Of a DNA stretch of 64,000 bases, positions 23,501 through 34,714 are shown one piece after another. Position 1 is the stretch's first letter. Every line of letters begins with the position of its first letter. Under the pieces are notes generated by a model, which worked only from the letters and a program-made list of their open reading frames with translations, was not told the origin of the DNA and ran no database searches. The stretch comes from Patiria pectinifera (taxonomy: Eukaryota; Echinodermata; Asteroidea; Valvatida; Asterinidae): positions 26,343,916-26,407,915 of the forward strand of contig CM057148.1 of assembly GCA_029964075.1 (NCBI GenBank). The letters run 5' to 3'. The position numbers and the translations under genes are program-made.

Positions 23501-26500
23501 AAAAGGGTACCCGGGTACCCGTTAAAGGCTTGGGCTTGCACCACATTTTCAATGGGGAGCGCTTAAAAAATCCTACAATCGTGCACACTTTTTACCTAAT
23601 AGTGTACAAATGCCCCTTCTCACGACGCAGACCGTTTGCATGTGACGTCACCATCTAACATTTTGCTAATGCCATTTTTGTTTTATGGAATTTGTTGAGG
23701 GGTTTTTTTTTTGGGGGGGGGGGCTAGACAAAATTTGCGTACCCGCCCCTCCCCCCTACCCCCGTAGAGCCACGCCTGGGTTTGCGGTGTGAACTGCAAC
23801 TTTTGCGAGCATCATCAACGTGAAATATGTTTTGTTTTCCCGTATTGCCAGGTTTATATTGTGCAAATTCACCACGAGTGACATTCGACACTTTTGTTAC
23901 GAGTTCTCGATTCCATAATCTGGAACCAGTTCCTGACATCAACGGTCGGGTAGTCGGGTACCTGGTTCCGATGCACAGGTCAAAAATCAGTTGCACAGTG
24001 TTTATCAAAAATTCACCTTTCAAAACGGAGGGGTAAATTTGTCCCCATTTTCGGCATCATCCCTTTGTAAATGTCCAATTACAATGAGCTAAAAAATAAA
24101 CCCTCGCCAACGGTGAACTTGAAAATGACGAAGTGTGCTTTATGTTCTATTCACAAAAACCTAAGACAGTTAACGCATACCTATTGGTCGAGAGCCCGTC
24201 AAGTGGCTGGTCTTAAACGGACGATAAAGACATGGCTAGCCGGTCTTAAACACTTTTCCAATGTCACAATAAAATGTGGACTCCTAAAAATCCAGTGCTT
24301 CTTATCGTTTCATTGGTTGAACGTTCACAATCCTCACGTAGGCATGCGCAACACTACCAGGGAGTCAGAATGTTGTAGTTCTAAATTCAAAATGCAACTC
24401 GCCAGGTGCATTCTGCGCGACATCGCGCAGAATATGATACGCACGCGTCAATCTCAATAAAAGGGTTGTTTACATCTTACTCGCCAGCTGACCTCTCCAT
24501 TATTTTGCAAGAGGGATGTTTCAAAAAGCATAAAGTGAATTTGTTGAACAAAATCGGGATGCTTTGAAGGAATTATATGATTTTTTTTTACCGAAAAGGT
24601 ATTTATGAATGGGAATAAATATGTGCTCCGTCGGTATTTATCACTCTGTTTAAGACCACTTAGTGGTCTGGGTGCTGATAAAGTGGTCTGGGTACTGATA
24701 ATTACCCGAGCCTCCGATATCAGCACCCAGACTCTAAGTGGTCTTAAACAGAGTGATAAAAACCTCCGGAGCACACATTTATTCCCTTATTAACAAGATT
24801 TTGTATGAGCGTTCCCGACTACATTTACATGTGTATGAGCTGAAAGCGTCACAAATGTTTGATCAGTCAGTACGATGGGCTTCTGATCTTGTTTAACCTC
24901 ACCCTTGAGTTAACGCTTGGAGCCCCTATGCCTAAATTAGATGATTGATGCATAATGTTTATGTGATTTTGCATTGCAGAAGACGAAAAGTCGAGAAGCA
25001 TTTGCTTCTCAGAATTGTCAGACGAGCTTGGACGAGGCTGGAAGAGGCTCGCCAGACATTTGGGATTCAAGGAAGGACAACTGGACCAATTCGAGGAAAA
25101 CTACAGGGGAAACTTACATGAACAAATTTACAAGATGTTAGATGCCTGGTGGAAGAAGCAGGACAACCCCGCAGATGCGCCTAAGAAGCTGAGAGACGCC
25201 TTACAAGCGGCGGACCGTGCTGACTTAGCATCACAAGTACCAGGTATGAGAGCTAACCGAAATTGTCAATGTACTCTTTTTTGGTCAAGTTTAGCTTACT
25301 ATACATCACTTTACTTTATGTGTTACTTTTGACAAAATTTAAAGTAATACCAAATAGAAATCGTTAGGTTACTAAAAGGTTATACCTTTCGGTGATTCAA
25401 TTTCAACTAAATGAAACTTTATTCTCCGGATAATCAAAGCTGTACATAACTTCTTTTTTTTATGAAGTTGGGGCTGCTGACAAACGATACAAAACACCCA
25501 ATATTTAAATTTGTGAAAACTATTTGACATCTTTGGGTACATTTCATGAAAGTGCACTTCTTTTAATATTTAGCCATTATTTTCCCGACAACCGATGTCG
25601 TTGTTCATGTGATGTGAATCTATACGAATATTTTTACTGGTCATTTCAAATAATTTTGGAGAAACAAATTACGCATTGGCTTATCGTCATTTTACAGAAT
25701 CAACAACGATTCGCCATACAAAAGCAAAACAAAAGAAAAATGTACAACGTAAATAGCTGTAACATTGATGTTTCTACATGAAATGACATCAAACCTTTGC
25801 TGAAGAATAAGAAAATTGAATGTTTGAATTAGCATAGAATTAGAAAAACAAGAAGGCACCAAAATGACCCATAAAATAGCCAAATGTAAATCCAAATAAG
25901 GTTAAATGGCACACAAAGGAGCCCTTTTTAATACACATTACATTGGCCATTTGCTGATACACCATCAGCAAAAGATATACATTTCCACAAAAATTACAAA
26001 TTATGCCAACCTTCAGCAATATTTCACGTTGTGGATTTGCTTACGGTTGCGTGCATTAAAACATTTTTACTCTGAATTTAGCATGCTCTTCGCTGTGCTT
26101 ACTGCTTACAGTCTCTGTGAAAATGATTAAGACTGTCTTTAGCATGTGCTTAGCAGCGCAATGAAATTGGGCCCGTAGTTTTAAACTTACAGATCGACGT
26201 TTTTATATATATGCTAATATTTTACTTGATTGTTCCCCCAAAATGACTTCTTCTGCACAGGCATTGCAGAAACCTCTTTTGATATTGAACAGTGTGCAAG
26301 AGAACTGGCAGCACATTACCTAGAGACGATGAAAGTGACGACACATCCTAAAGAGAAGCACATGGCCAGAGAGATGGATGACATGTACGTCAATCTACAG
26401 CTACTAGAAGAGACGAACATACCATCTCCTGTCTCCTCATCACAGACAGAGATGCAGGCAGAAACAGACAGCCAATCGGAGCATTTGAAAGCATCCAAAA

Positions 26501-29500
26501 GAGCTAGAGGTATCCCCGATCTTCCAAAATCACAACATGATAAACAAAAAGGGCTTCATGTTCAGAAAATTTCCCTTGACTCATATAAAGACATGCTTGT
26601 GCTCAAATCAAATCGATTATTAATCAGAGCTGAGGCGGGTTACGGGAAAACCACACTTCTTAAAAGGATTGCATACGATTGGGCAGATATGAAAACCAAG
26701 GGGGATCAAACTGAAAACCAACACCAATCTAAGCCCACATCAGATCTGGAAAGATACGAGCTTGTATTTGTGATAGATGTCAATCGAATGGGTAAGAAAT
26801 TCGACATCATCGACGCCATATTCTGTCAGATACTCACAGACAGCAAATTGAAAAAGAGAGACTTAGAACAATACATCCATGATAACCCAGAGCGCGTATT
26901 AATTCTTTTAGATGGCGCTGATGAGATTTCTTTACAAAGAGTAAAGGACGCACAGTGCAAGAACGGAATTGACTTGAACGGTGTACTATCGTTCAAATCA
27001 CTGAAGTCGTGCAAGGTAATAGTTACGAGCCGACAGAAGACGGCAAATGAACTGCTGACTATGCATGCACACTACACAAAAATTAACATAGTTGGCTTTG
27101 ACGAGAAAGACAGACAAAAGTACGTGAGGAAATACTTGGCAAATTTTCAATCAGATAATCAAAACAGCTTCCTTGAAAAGGTAAATGGATCTGAAACACT
27201 TCGTAGTTTAGCGGAGATACCGTTATTTCTGTGGCTGATGTGCCACACATGGGCAGCTGAAGGGAAACTTCCTGATCAAATAACAAACCTTTTTAGGGAT
27301 AAGATTCACCTGCTTTTCCAGCACAAGGAAAGTAAGGAAACAGACGAGCCAGTTTCTGACACTGAGACACATGTTTCCAAACTTGGTCGGATAGCTCTTG
27401 AAGGTTTGTTGGATCCAAATGGGGAAAAACTTCATTTCGAAGAAGATGAGATAGATTCAAGGGATCTAGATATGTTTGAGAAGGGATGTGATGTTGGCTT
27501 GTTGTCAAAAAGAAACATATGTCAAGGTCTCAAAACGGTTTCTCACTTTTCGTTCATTCACAAGACTTTCCAAGAATATAGCGCAGCGGTTTATCTTGTA
27601 GATTTGTCAAGAACTGACAGACAAGCCTTTGACCATTACTTGTCTCGTATATTTCATGGCAATGTGGAAAGCGTGGAATACGTTCTGCGATTCTGCTGTG
27701 GGCTGAACGGAGATGCCGCCGGGGTGATTTTGCAGCGCATTGGAGATCTCTTGAAGCAAGATGAACTGAACAAGTCCCTGCATAGAATCTCGATGTTGCT
27801 CCTATTTGAAGCTCAATCAGAATCACTTGTGAAATACTTTGTTGAGAATGCGAAGGTTGAGTTTCCCTATGAACTACAAGGTGAAGTTCTCGTGGCTGCG
27901 CATTATTTCTTTCAAATCGGGTCAAAACATACAACTCTACACAAAGTAGGCATACAAGAAATTGATGCTGAATGTCGAGGTTTTGCTGACTTTAGACTTT
28001 TAGAGGATATCATGACACACATAGAATGTAAGCCATTGCTTAAACTTGTACTTCATGGAATCAGCTGGGGTAGCTTTGTGGATAACTCCACTGGGATATT
28101 GACATATCTGAAGTCTTTAGAAGTACATAACTGTGATTGGAACCTTGAACAACTTTTCGAAGTGTTATCAAAAACCAACACGCAAACAGTTGAATTAAAT
28201 GGCATCAATTTGCATGAGACACTCTCAAAACAAAACATTAAACCAGTTCCATCTCTAAAAGAATGCTGCCTTTTCAATTGTGGGCTGACAAACAGTGATA
28301 TTGAGCATCTTTTCTGTCTTCTTTCATTAGCAGGCAGCATAAAAAGTGTTGTTCTGGGAGAAAACAATTTCCACGGTTTGCAGCCTGTCACGGTCGCTAG
28401 GGTCCCATCCCTTGAGGAATTGCAACTGCTTGAAAATGGTCTGACAAACAGTGATATTGAGCCACTTTTCTCTCTAGTCTCCTCAGCAGGCAGCATAAAG
28501 AGAGTTGTTCTGGCAGGAAACGATTTCCACGGTTTGCAGCCTGTCACGATCGCTAGTGTCCCATCCCTTGAAGAATTGCACCTATATGAAAGTGGTCTGA
28601 AGAACAGTGACATTGAGCCACTTTTCTCTCTAGTTTCCTCAGCAGGCAGCATAAAGAGAGTTGTTCTGAAAGGAAACAATTTCCACGGTTTGCAGCATGT
28701 CACGATCCCTAGTGTCCCATCCCTTGAACACCTGCAACTACTTGAAAGTGGTCTGACAAACAGTGACATTGAGCCACTTTTCTCTCTAGTTTCCTCAGCA
28801 GGCAGCATAAAGAGTGTTTTTCTGCAAGGAAACAATTTCCACAGTTTGCAGCCTGTCACGATCGCTAGTGTCCCATCTCTTGAACACTTGAACCTATGTG
28901 AAAGTGGTCTGACAAACAGTGATATTGAGCCACTTTTCTCTCTAGTCTCCTCAGCAGGCAGCATAAAGAGAGTTGTTCTGGCAGGAAACAATTTCCACGG
29001 TTTGCAGCCTGTCACGATCCCTAGTGTCCCATCCCTTGAAGAATTGCACCTATATGAAAGTGGTCTGAAGAACAGTGACATTGAGCCACTTTTCTCTCTA
29101 GTTTCCTCAGCAGGCAGCATAAAGAGTGTTGGTCTGGCAAGAAACTATTTCCACGGTTTGCAGCCTGTCACGATCGCTAGTGTCCCATCTCTTGAAGAAT
29201 TGCACCTATATGAAAGTGGTCTGACAAACAGTGATATTGAGCCACTTTTCTCTCTAGTCTCCTCAGCAGGCAGCATAAAGAGAGTTGTTCTGGCAGGAAA
29301 CGATTTCCACGGTTTGCAGCCTGTCACGATCGCTAGTGTCCCATCTCTTGAACATTTGCACCTATATGAAAGTGGTCTGACAAAAAGTGATATTGAGCCA
29401 CTTTTCTCTCTAGTTTCCTCAGCAGGCAGCATAAAGACAGTTGATCTGAAAGGAAACAATTTCCACGGTTTGCAGCCTGTCACGATCGCTAGTGTCCCAT

Positions 29501-32500
29501 CTCTTGAACAATTGCACCTACATGAAAGTGGTCTGACAAACAGTGATATTGAGCCACTTTTCTCTCTAATTTCCTCAGCAGGAAGCATAAAGAGTGTTAT
29601 TCTGCAAGGAAACAATTTCCACGGTTTGCAGCCTGTCACGATCCCTAGTGTCCCATCCCTTGAAGAATTGCACCTACTTGAAAGTGGTCTGACAAACAGT
29701 GACATTGAGCCACTTTTCTCTCTAGTTTCCTCAGCAGGCAGCATCAAGACAGTTGATCTGCAAAGAAACAATTTCCACGGTTTGCAGCCAGTCACGATCG
29801 CTAGTGTCCCATCCCTTGAAAAATTGCATCTACTTGAAAATGGTCTGACAAACAGTGACATTGAGCCACTTTTCTCTCTAGTTTCGTCAGCAGGCAGCAT
29901 AAAGAGTGTTGTTCTGGCAAGAAACAATTTCCACGGTCTGCAGCCTGTCACGATCGCTAGTGTCCCATCCCTTGAAATTTTGAACCTATGTAAAAGTGGT
30001 CTGACAAACAGTGATATTGAGCCACTTTTCTCTCTAGTTTCCTCAGCAGGAAAGATAAAGAGTGTTGTTCTGGCAGGAAACGATTTCCACGGTTTGCAGC
30101 CTGTCACGATCGCTAGTGTCCCATCTCTTGAACATTTGCACCTATATGAAAGTGGTCTGACAAAAAGTGATATTGAGCCACTTTTCTCTCTAGTTTCCTC
30201 AGCAGGCAGCATAAAGACAGTTGATCTGAAAGGAAACAATTTCCACGGTTTGCAGCCTGTCACGATCGCTAGTGTCCCATCTCTTGAACAATTGCACCTA
30301 CATGAAAGTGGTCTGACAAACAGTGATATTGAGCCACTTTTCTCTCTAATTTCCTCAGCAGGAAGCATAAAGAGTGTTATTCTGCAAGGAAACAATTTCC
30401 ACGGTTTGCAGCCTGTCACGATCCCTAGTGTCCAATCCCTTGAAGAATTGCACCTACTTGAAAGTGGTCTGACAAACAGTGACATTGAGCCACTTTTCTC
30501 TCTAGTTTCCTCAGCAGGCAGCATCAAGACAGTTGATCTGCAAAGAAACAATTTCCACGGTTTGCAGCCAGTCACGATCGCTAGTGTCCCATCCCTTGAA
30601 AAATTGCATCTACTTGAAAATGGTCTGACAAACAGTGACATTGAGCCACTTTTCTCTCTAGTTTCGTCAGCAGGCAGCATAAAGAGTGTTGTTCTGGCAA
30701 GAAACAATTTCCACGGTCTGCAGCCTGTCACGATCGCTAGTGTCCCATGTCTTGAACACTTGAACCTATGTGAAAGTGGTCTGACAAACAGTGATATTGA
30801 GCCACTTTTCTCTCTAGTCTCCTCAGCAGGCAGCATAAAGAGAGTTGTTCTGGCAGGAAACAATTTCCACGGTTTGCAGCCTGTCACGATACCTAGTGTC
30901 CCATCTCTTGAACAATTGCACCTATGTGAAAGTGGTCTGACAAACAGTGATATTGAGCCACTTTTCTCTCTAGTTTCCTCAGCAGGAAGCATAAAGAGCG
31001 TTTTTCTGGCAAGAAACAATTTCCACGGTTTGCAGCCTGTCACGATCGCTAGTGTCCCATCCCTTGAACGTTTGGACCTATGTGAAAGTGGTTTGACAAA
31101 CAGTGATATTGAACCACTTTTCTCTCTAGTTTCTTCAGCTGGAAAGATAAAGAGTGTTGTTCTGAAAGGAAACAATTTCCACGGTTTGCAGCCTGTCACG
31201 ATCGCTAGTGTCCCATTTCTTGAACACTTGAACCTATGTGAAAGTGGTCTGACAAACAGTGATATTGAGCCACTTTTTTCTCTAGTTTCCTCAGCAGGAA
31301 GCATAAAGAGAGTTGTTCTGGCAGGAAACAATTTCCACGGTTTGCAGCCTGTCACGATCGCTAGTGTCCCATCCCTTGAACATTTGGACCTACATGAAAG
31401 TGGTCTGACAAATAGTGATATTGAGCCACTTTTCTCTCTAATTTCTTTAGCAGGCAGCATAAAGAGTGTTTTTCTGCAAGGAAAGAATTTCCACGGTTTG
31501 CAGCCTGTCACGATCGCTAGTGTCCCATCTCTTGAACACTTGATCCTATGTGAAAGTGGTCTGACAAACAGTGATATTGAGCCACTTTTCTCTCTAGTTT
31601 CCTCAGCAGGAAGCATAAAGAGAGTTGTTCTGGCAGGAAACAATTTCCACGGTTTGCAGCCTGTCACGATCGCTAGTGTCCCATCCCTTGAACATTTGGA
31701 CCTACATGAAAGTGGTCTGACAAACAGTGATATTGAGCCACTTTTCTCTCTAATTTCTTTAGCAGGCAGCATAAAGAGTGTTTTTCTGCAAGGAAACAAT
31801 TTCCACGGTTTGCAGCCTGTCACGATCGCTAGTGTCCCATCTCTTGAACACTTGAACCTATGTGAAAGTGGTCTGACAAACAGTGATATTGAGCCACTTT
31901 TCTCTCTAGTTTCCTCAGCAGGAAGCATAAAGAGTGTTGTTCTGACAGGAAACGATTTCCACGGTTTGCAGCCTGTCACGATCGCTAGTGTCCCATCTCT
32001 TGAACATTTGATCCTATGTGAAAGTGGTCTGACAAACAGTGATGTTGAGCCACTTTTCTCTCTAGTCTCCTCAGCAGGCAGCATAAAGAGAGTTGTTCTT
32101 GCGAGAAACAATTTCCACGGTTTGCAGCCTGTCACGATCCCTAGTGTCCCATCTCTTGAACAATTGCACCTACATGAAAGTGGTCTGACAAACAGTGATT
32201 TTGAGCCACTTTTCTCTCTAGTTTCCTCAGCAGGAAGCATAAAGAGTGTTTTTCTGCAAGGAAACAATTTCCACGGTTTGCAGCCTGTCACGATCGCTCG
32301 TGTCCCATCTCTTGAACACTTGAACCTATGTGAAAGTGGTCTGACAAACAGTGATATTGAGCCACTTTTCTCTCTAGTTTCCTCAGCAGGCAGCATCAAG
32401 AAAATTTCTCTGGCAAGAAACAATTTCCACGGTTTGCAGCCTGTCACGATCGCTAGTGTCCCATCTCTTGAACAATTGTACCTAAGTGAAAGTGGTCTGA

Positions 32501-33579
32501 CAAACAGTGATATTGAGCCACTTTTCTCACTAGTTTCCTCAGCAGGAAACATAAAGAGTGTTGTTCTGAAAGGAAACAATTTCCACGGTTTGCAGCCTGT
32601 CACGATCGCTAGTGTCCCATCCCTTGAACATTTGAACCTATGTGAAAGTGGTCTGACAAACAGTGACGTTGAGCCACTTTTCTCTCTAGTCTCCTCAGCA
32701 GGCAGCATAAAGAGTGTTGTTCTGAAAGGAAACAATTTCCACGGTTTGCAGCCTGTCACGATCCCTAGTGTCCCATCTCTTAAAGAATTGCACCTACATG
32801 AAAGTGGTCTGACAAACAGTGATATTGAGCCACTTTTCTCTTTAGTTTCCTCAGCAGGCAGCATAAAGAGAGTTGTTCTGGCAGGAAACAATTTCCACGG
32901 TTTGCAGCCTGTCACGATCGCTAGTGTCCCATCTCTTGAACAATTGCACCTACATGAAAGTGGTCTGACAAACAGTGATATTGAGCCACTTTTCTCTCTA
33001 ATTTCCTCAGCAGGAAGCATAAAGAGTGTTGTTCTGCAAGGAAACAATTTCCACGGTTTGCAGCCTGTCACGATCGCTAGTGTCCCATCTCTTGAACAAT
33101 TGAACCTATGTGAAAGTGGTCTGACAAACAGTGATATTGAGCCACTTTTCTCTCTAGTTTCCTCAGCAGGCAGCATCAAGAAAATTGTTCTGCAAGGAAA
33201 CAATTTCCACGGTTTGATGCCTGTAACGATCGACAGTGTTCCTTCCCTTGAAGAATTGCACTTATGTGAAAGTGGTCTGACAAACAGTGATATTGAGCCA
33301 CTTTTCTTTTTTCTTGCATCAGCAGGCAGCATAAAGACAGTTGTTCTGAAAGGAAACAATTTCCACGGTTTGTCACAATTCAACATCGATCCCTTCCCCT
33401 CCCTTTGCGCACTGGAGTTATCTAGATGTTGTCTACAAAACAGCGACATCGGGGCAATCAATATGTTACTGTCATCTCTTCGTCATGTGACTGAAATCAG
33501 GTTAAGCGGAAACAATTTGCATGGTAACGTGGCGGAGGCATTGGCTGCCGTTCCCTCGTTGATGGTTCGGCTGATTTAA
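20285..33579 (+). CDS. UBL-Death-NACHT-LRR protein (NLR family sensor), 5 exons
   Basis: I infer one spliced gene from five exons: 20285-20556, 22161-22335, 23371-23464, 24980-25243 and 26261-33579. Every junction has GT-AG ends and matching phase (2, 0, 1, 1), and the lengths sum to 8124 nt, or 2707 codons plus a stop. Order in the protein: basic N-terminus (1-90), ubiquitin-like domain (about 98-178), Death domain (about 182-268), NACHT NTPase (Walker A near 392-400, Walker B near 480-490), then LRR units from 934 to 2701. A TGA at 20261-20263 lies in frame upstream, so 20285 is the first possible start. NLRs of this type are cytoplasmic STAND ATPases that oligomerise on sensing ligand. Death and ubiquitin-like domains would recruit partners. 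Ligand and partners are unknown. Exon joining needs RNA support. Confidence 0.8.
22161..22335 (+). CDS. NLR exon 2: ubiquitin-like domain, first half
   Basis: The exon follows a strong acceptor (CCCACTTGCAG) and ends at TTTCAG|GTGCTA. Its 58 full codons align with the first part of ubiquitin: a first strand LQVFVRG like ubiquitin QIFVKTL, then LCLHLDPETSVAALKKRVE like ITLEVEPSDTIENVKAKIQ, then SQDQRLYIGRNFQ like PDQQRLIFAGKQL. It starts in phase 2, completing codon 91 as AGT with exon 1, and ends in phase 0. The intron position within the fold falls after the 'rLiygGk' turn. Confidence 0.8.
22759..22891. repeat. Inverted repeat in NLR intron 2
   Basis: The arm 'catgttgtgaaaaagggc' plus 'gtggttgg' (22759-22788) is the near-complement of 'ccaaccacagcccttttcac' plus 'aacatg' (about 22866-22891). 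The ~75-bp spacer is not self-complementary. It is probably a MITE remnant. Confidence 0.55.
22995..23144. mobile_element. MITE with GGATCC-containing ends, NLR intron 2
   Basis: The left end CAGCCGCGGATCCGG and right end CCTGGATCCGCCCCTG are inverted repeats with a BamHI-like core. The inside is made of G and C homopolymer runs and no coding sequence. A possible 5-bp direct repeat GGTTT flanks it (22990-22994 and 23145-23149). Ends of the CAGGGGCGGATCC type occur on small non-autonomous DNA transposons of many animals. I cannot assign a superfamily. Confidence 0.6.
23371..23464 (+). CDS. NLR exon 3: ubiquitin-like domain, second half
   Basis: This is a 94-bp exon between acceptor CTTTTTGCAG and donor TTAG|GTAACT. 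It encodes LCDLLSIRDHRIQQDHNIKL followed by RVGGLLGGG. This matches ubiquitin's L-D-R-T-L-S-D-Y-x-I region and the last strand up to the R-G-G-like tail. The true ubiquitin C-terminal di-glycine is not at a protein end here, so the domain is a built-in ubiquitin-like fold and not a conjugatable modifier. The exon ends in phase 1, matching the Death exon. Confidence 0.8.
24410..24433. repeat. 11-bp stem hairpin in NLR intron 3
   Basis: ATTCTGCGCGA and TCGCGCAGAAT are perfectly complementary and separated only by CA. The CpG-rich stem stands out in AT-rich intron sequence. Its function is unknown. Confidence 0.5.
24611..24786. mobile_element. Fold-back MITE in NLR intron 3
   Basis: This is a 176-bp near-palindrome. 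The left arm (GGGAATAAATATGTGCTCCG, then TTTATCACTCTGTTTAAGAC, then CACTTAGTGGTCTGGGTGCT) is mirrored by the right arm, which ends in CACATTTATTCCC. The arms are about 80 bp each around a short duplicated centre (GTGGTCTGGGT repeated). There are no coding frames of substance. It lies about 200 bp before the Death exon and could form a strong hairpin in the pre-mRNA. Confidence 0.72.
24980..25243 (+). CDS. NLR exon 4: Death domain
   Basis: The exon lies between TTGCATTGCAG and CAG|GTATGA, in symmetrical phase 1-1. Its 87 full codons give a complete six-helix Death domain. The signature is ELSDELGRGWKRLARHLGF, then DQFEENYRGNLHEQIYKML, DAWWKKQ and a final KLRDALQAADRADLASQVP helix. Death domains bind other Death domains to build signalling complexes (Myddosome- or FADD-like). 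Death-NACHT-LRR order is known from invertebrate deuterostome NLRs. A phase 1-1 exon is easily shuffled or skipped without breaking the frame. Confidence 0.88.
26261..33579 (+). CDS. NLR exon 5: NACHT NTPase and 34-unit LRR array
   Basis: This single 7.3-kb exon begins after TTCTGCACAG with GC, completing a glycine codon with the Death exon. NACHT signs are RAEAGYGKTTLLKRIAYDWA (Walker A), RVLILLDGADE (Walker B), SCKVIVTSRQK (sensor) and HFSFIHKTFQEYSAAVYL (winged-helix/NLR linker). From 28255 to 33558 there are 34 units of 52 residues, each holding two leucine-rich repeats. The frame ends LMVRLI at a TAA lying inside the word GATTTAAATCA of an AT-rich repeat, so the natural C-terminus may have been cut short by an insertion. 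The methionine at 26230 is intronic and not the start. Confidence 0.92.
28255..33558 (+). repeat. 156-bp coding tandem repeat: 34 LRR units without indels
   Basis: The first leucine of the first unit (28255) and that of the last divergent unit (33403) are 5148 bp apart, exactly 33 times 156. No unit has gained or lost a codon. Each unit reads L-x-x-L-x-L-x-E-S-G-L-T-N-S-D-I-E-P-L-F for the first LRR, then I-K-x-V-x-L-x-x-N-x-F-H-G-L-Q-P-V-T-I for the second. Most positions are nearly invariant. Differences concentrate at unit positions 3, 5, 7, 31, 33, 35, 36, 38 and 48. These are the exposed x sites of the two LxxLxL-type strands. The 34th unit is clearly diverged and acts as a cap. Confidence 0.95.
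29284..30748 (+). repeat. Recent five-unit duplication inside the LRR array
   Basis: Bases 29284-29968 and 30064-30748 (685 bp each, offset 780 bp or five units) are identical by eye except at 29654/30434 (C versus A, proline to glutamine). Neighbouring units differ at many more sites, so this is a young duplication or gene-conversion tract. A similar two-unit duplication (offset 312 bp) involves about 31310-31560 and 31622-31870. Confidence 0.9.
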
Positions 33580-34270
33580 ATCAGTGATATAAATTGCGAT
33601 TTAAACCAAATATTTTTTTAATCACTGCTTTAAATCACGTTTATGTAAAACAAAATATTTTGCTAAATAAATTGATTGAGGTAATTTCAATCATATCAAT
33701 CAACATTCCTAACGTTTCGCCATAAACATTTAGATTGAGACTGATACTTTACCTTTTAGAGGTGCACGCCCTGACTTCTGTTTTCCACTTTGTATGGAGG
33801 ACAATCAATCAAACACTATGACTTTCACAAGGAGAAGTGCTGTCATTTTCAAACTAGAAGCATTTTCATGAAATAAACATGCATAGGCCTACCATCAATC
33901 ACGTTTTTCATTGACATCCACACACAACGTATCTCAGCTGTATCAAGCCATGCACTTTTAAAGTGTCTTCAGTTTTAACAATGTATCGTTGAAACAATGA
34001 GGTAGAATACATGTAGATGAACTTGAGTGATTTTTTTAAATCACTGATTCACTACATTTGTTTTCCAAAGCAATGATCAAATTATTGAGTTTTGTGAATG
34101 ATGGATATTATAAGAACCTGTAAACTTTTTAAAAATGGGTGTTAGGGTGCATGGGGAGATTTAGACATGTTTTTGAATTTATCAATATTTTGAAAATTAA
34201 AAAATCAAACAAATGTTATTTAAATGATAAAAAAATCTGATTTAAATCAAATAAATCTGGTTTAAAAAAA
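33566..34270. repeat. AT-rich GATTTAAATC repeat at the NLR 3' end
   Basis: From the NLR stop codon the sequence turns abruptly to AT-rich words (GATTTAAATCAGTGAT, 'gcgatttaaacc', 'tttaaatcac'). Related words recur at about 34030 and 34220-34260, and also at 16270-16310 and 17815-17850. It looks like an inserted non-autonomous element whose first bases supply the TAA stop of the NLR frame. An AATAAA at 33666-33671 could serve as the poly(A) signal. The ends are not sharply defined. Confidence 0.5.
33666..33671 (+). promoter_or_regulatory. Candidate poly(A) signal of the NLR gene
   Basis: A canonical AATAAA lies 87 bases after the TAA stop at 33577-33579. It sits within AT-rich repeat sequence, where such words occur by chance, so the assignment is tentative. 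Confidence 0.35.
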
Positions 34271-34714
34271 GAACGCCTACCATGATTCCTTGGAATTCTT
34301 CATTCTCGGTACTGAGTTGTTACCGATATCAAACACTCAAAAAGGGTCGAAAACAGACAAAAATAAGAATTGTATGATAATGTAATTCGAAGCTAGCTGA
34401 TGTTGCACTGTTCATCATGTTTTCCCACATGTAAAATCAGTCAGCATCTTATTGTTTGCAATAATTGCTCAATTAGCGCCAATACCAGATATATTTCAAC
34501 TGTCTCTTAAGCAGGACAGCGGATCTAAGTTTGACTCAATGGAAGTGGGGGAGGGGTGTTTATAGCAGGCATGTGATGTTTTCCCCCCGATATTCCTTTG
34601 GATGCTGACCACAAGAAGATGTTGGTAAAACTCGCTACCCCCTCAGTTAGGAATTAATGATACAGACTCCAGGATTTCCATTTCTTTTGTTTTTACTTAC
34701 AGACTTGGTCCAAG

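Noticed and set aside
26230..26260. ATG at 26230 as the start of the NACHT-LRR protein
   Set aside because: A good acceptor ends at 26260 and the phase matches the Death exon. The bases before it look like intron, so this ATG is not needed.
29145..33461. A 1438-codon antisense open frame (and a 355-codon one at 28053-29120) across the LRR array
   Set aside because: The 156-bp repeat has a length divisible by three and happens to lack stops in this antisense frame, so the open frame is repeated with the array. The sense strand has NACHT and LRR motifs; the antisense peptide has none and its variation follows the sense codons.
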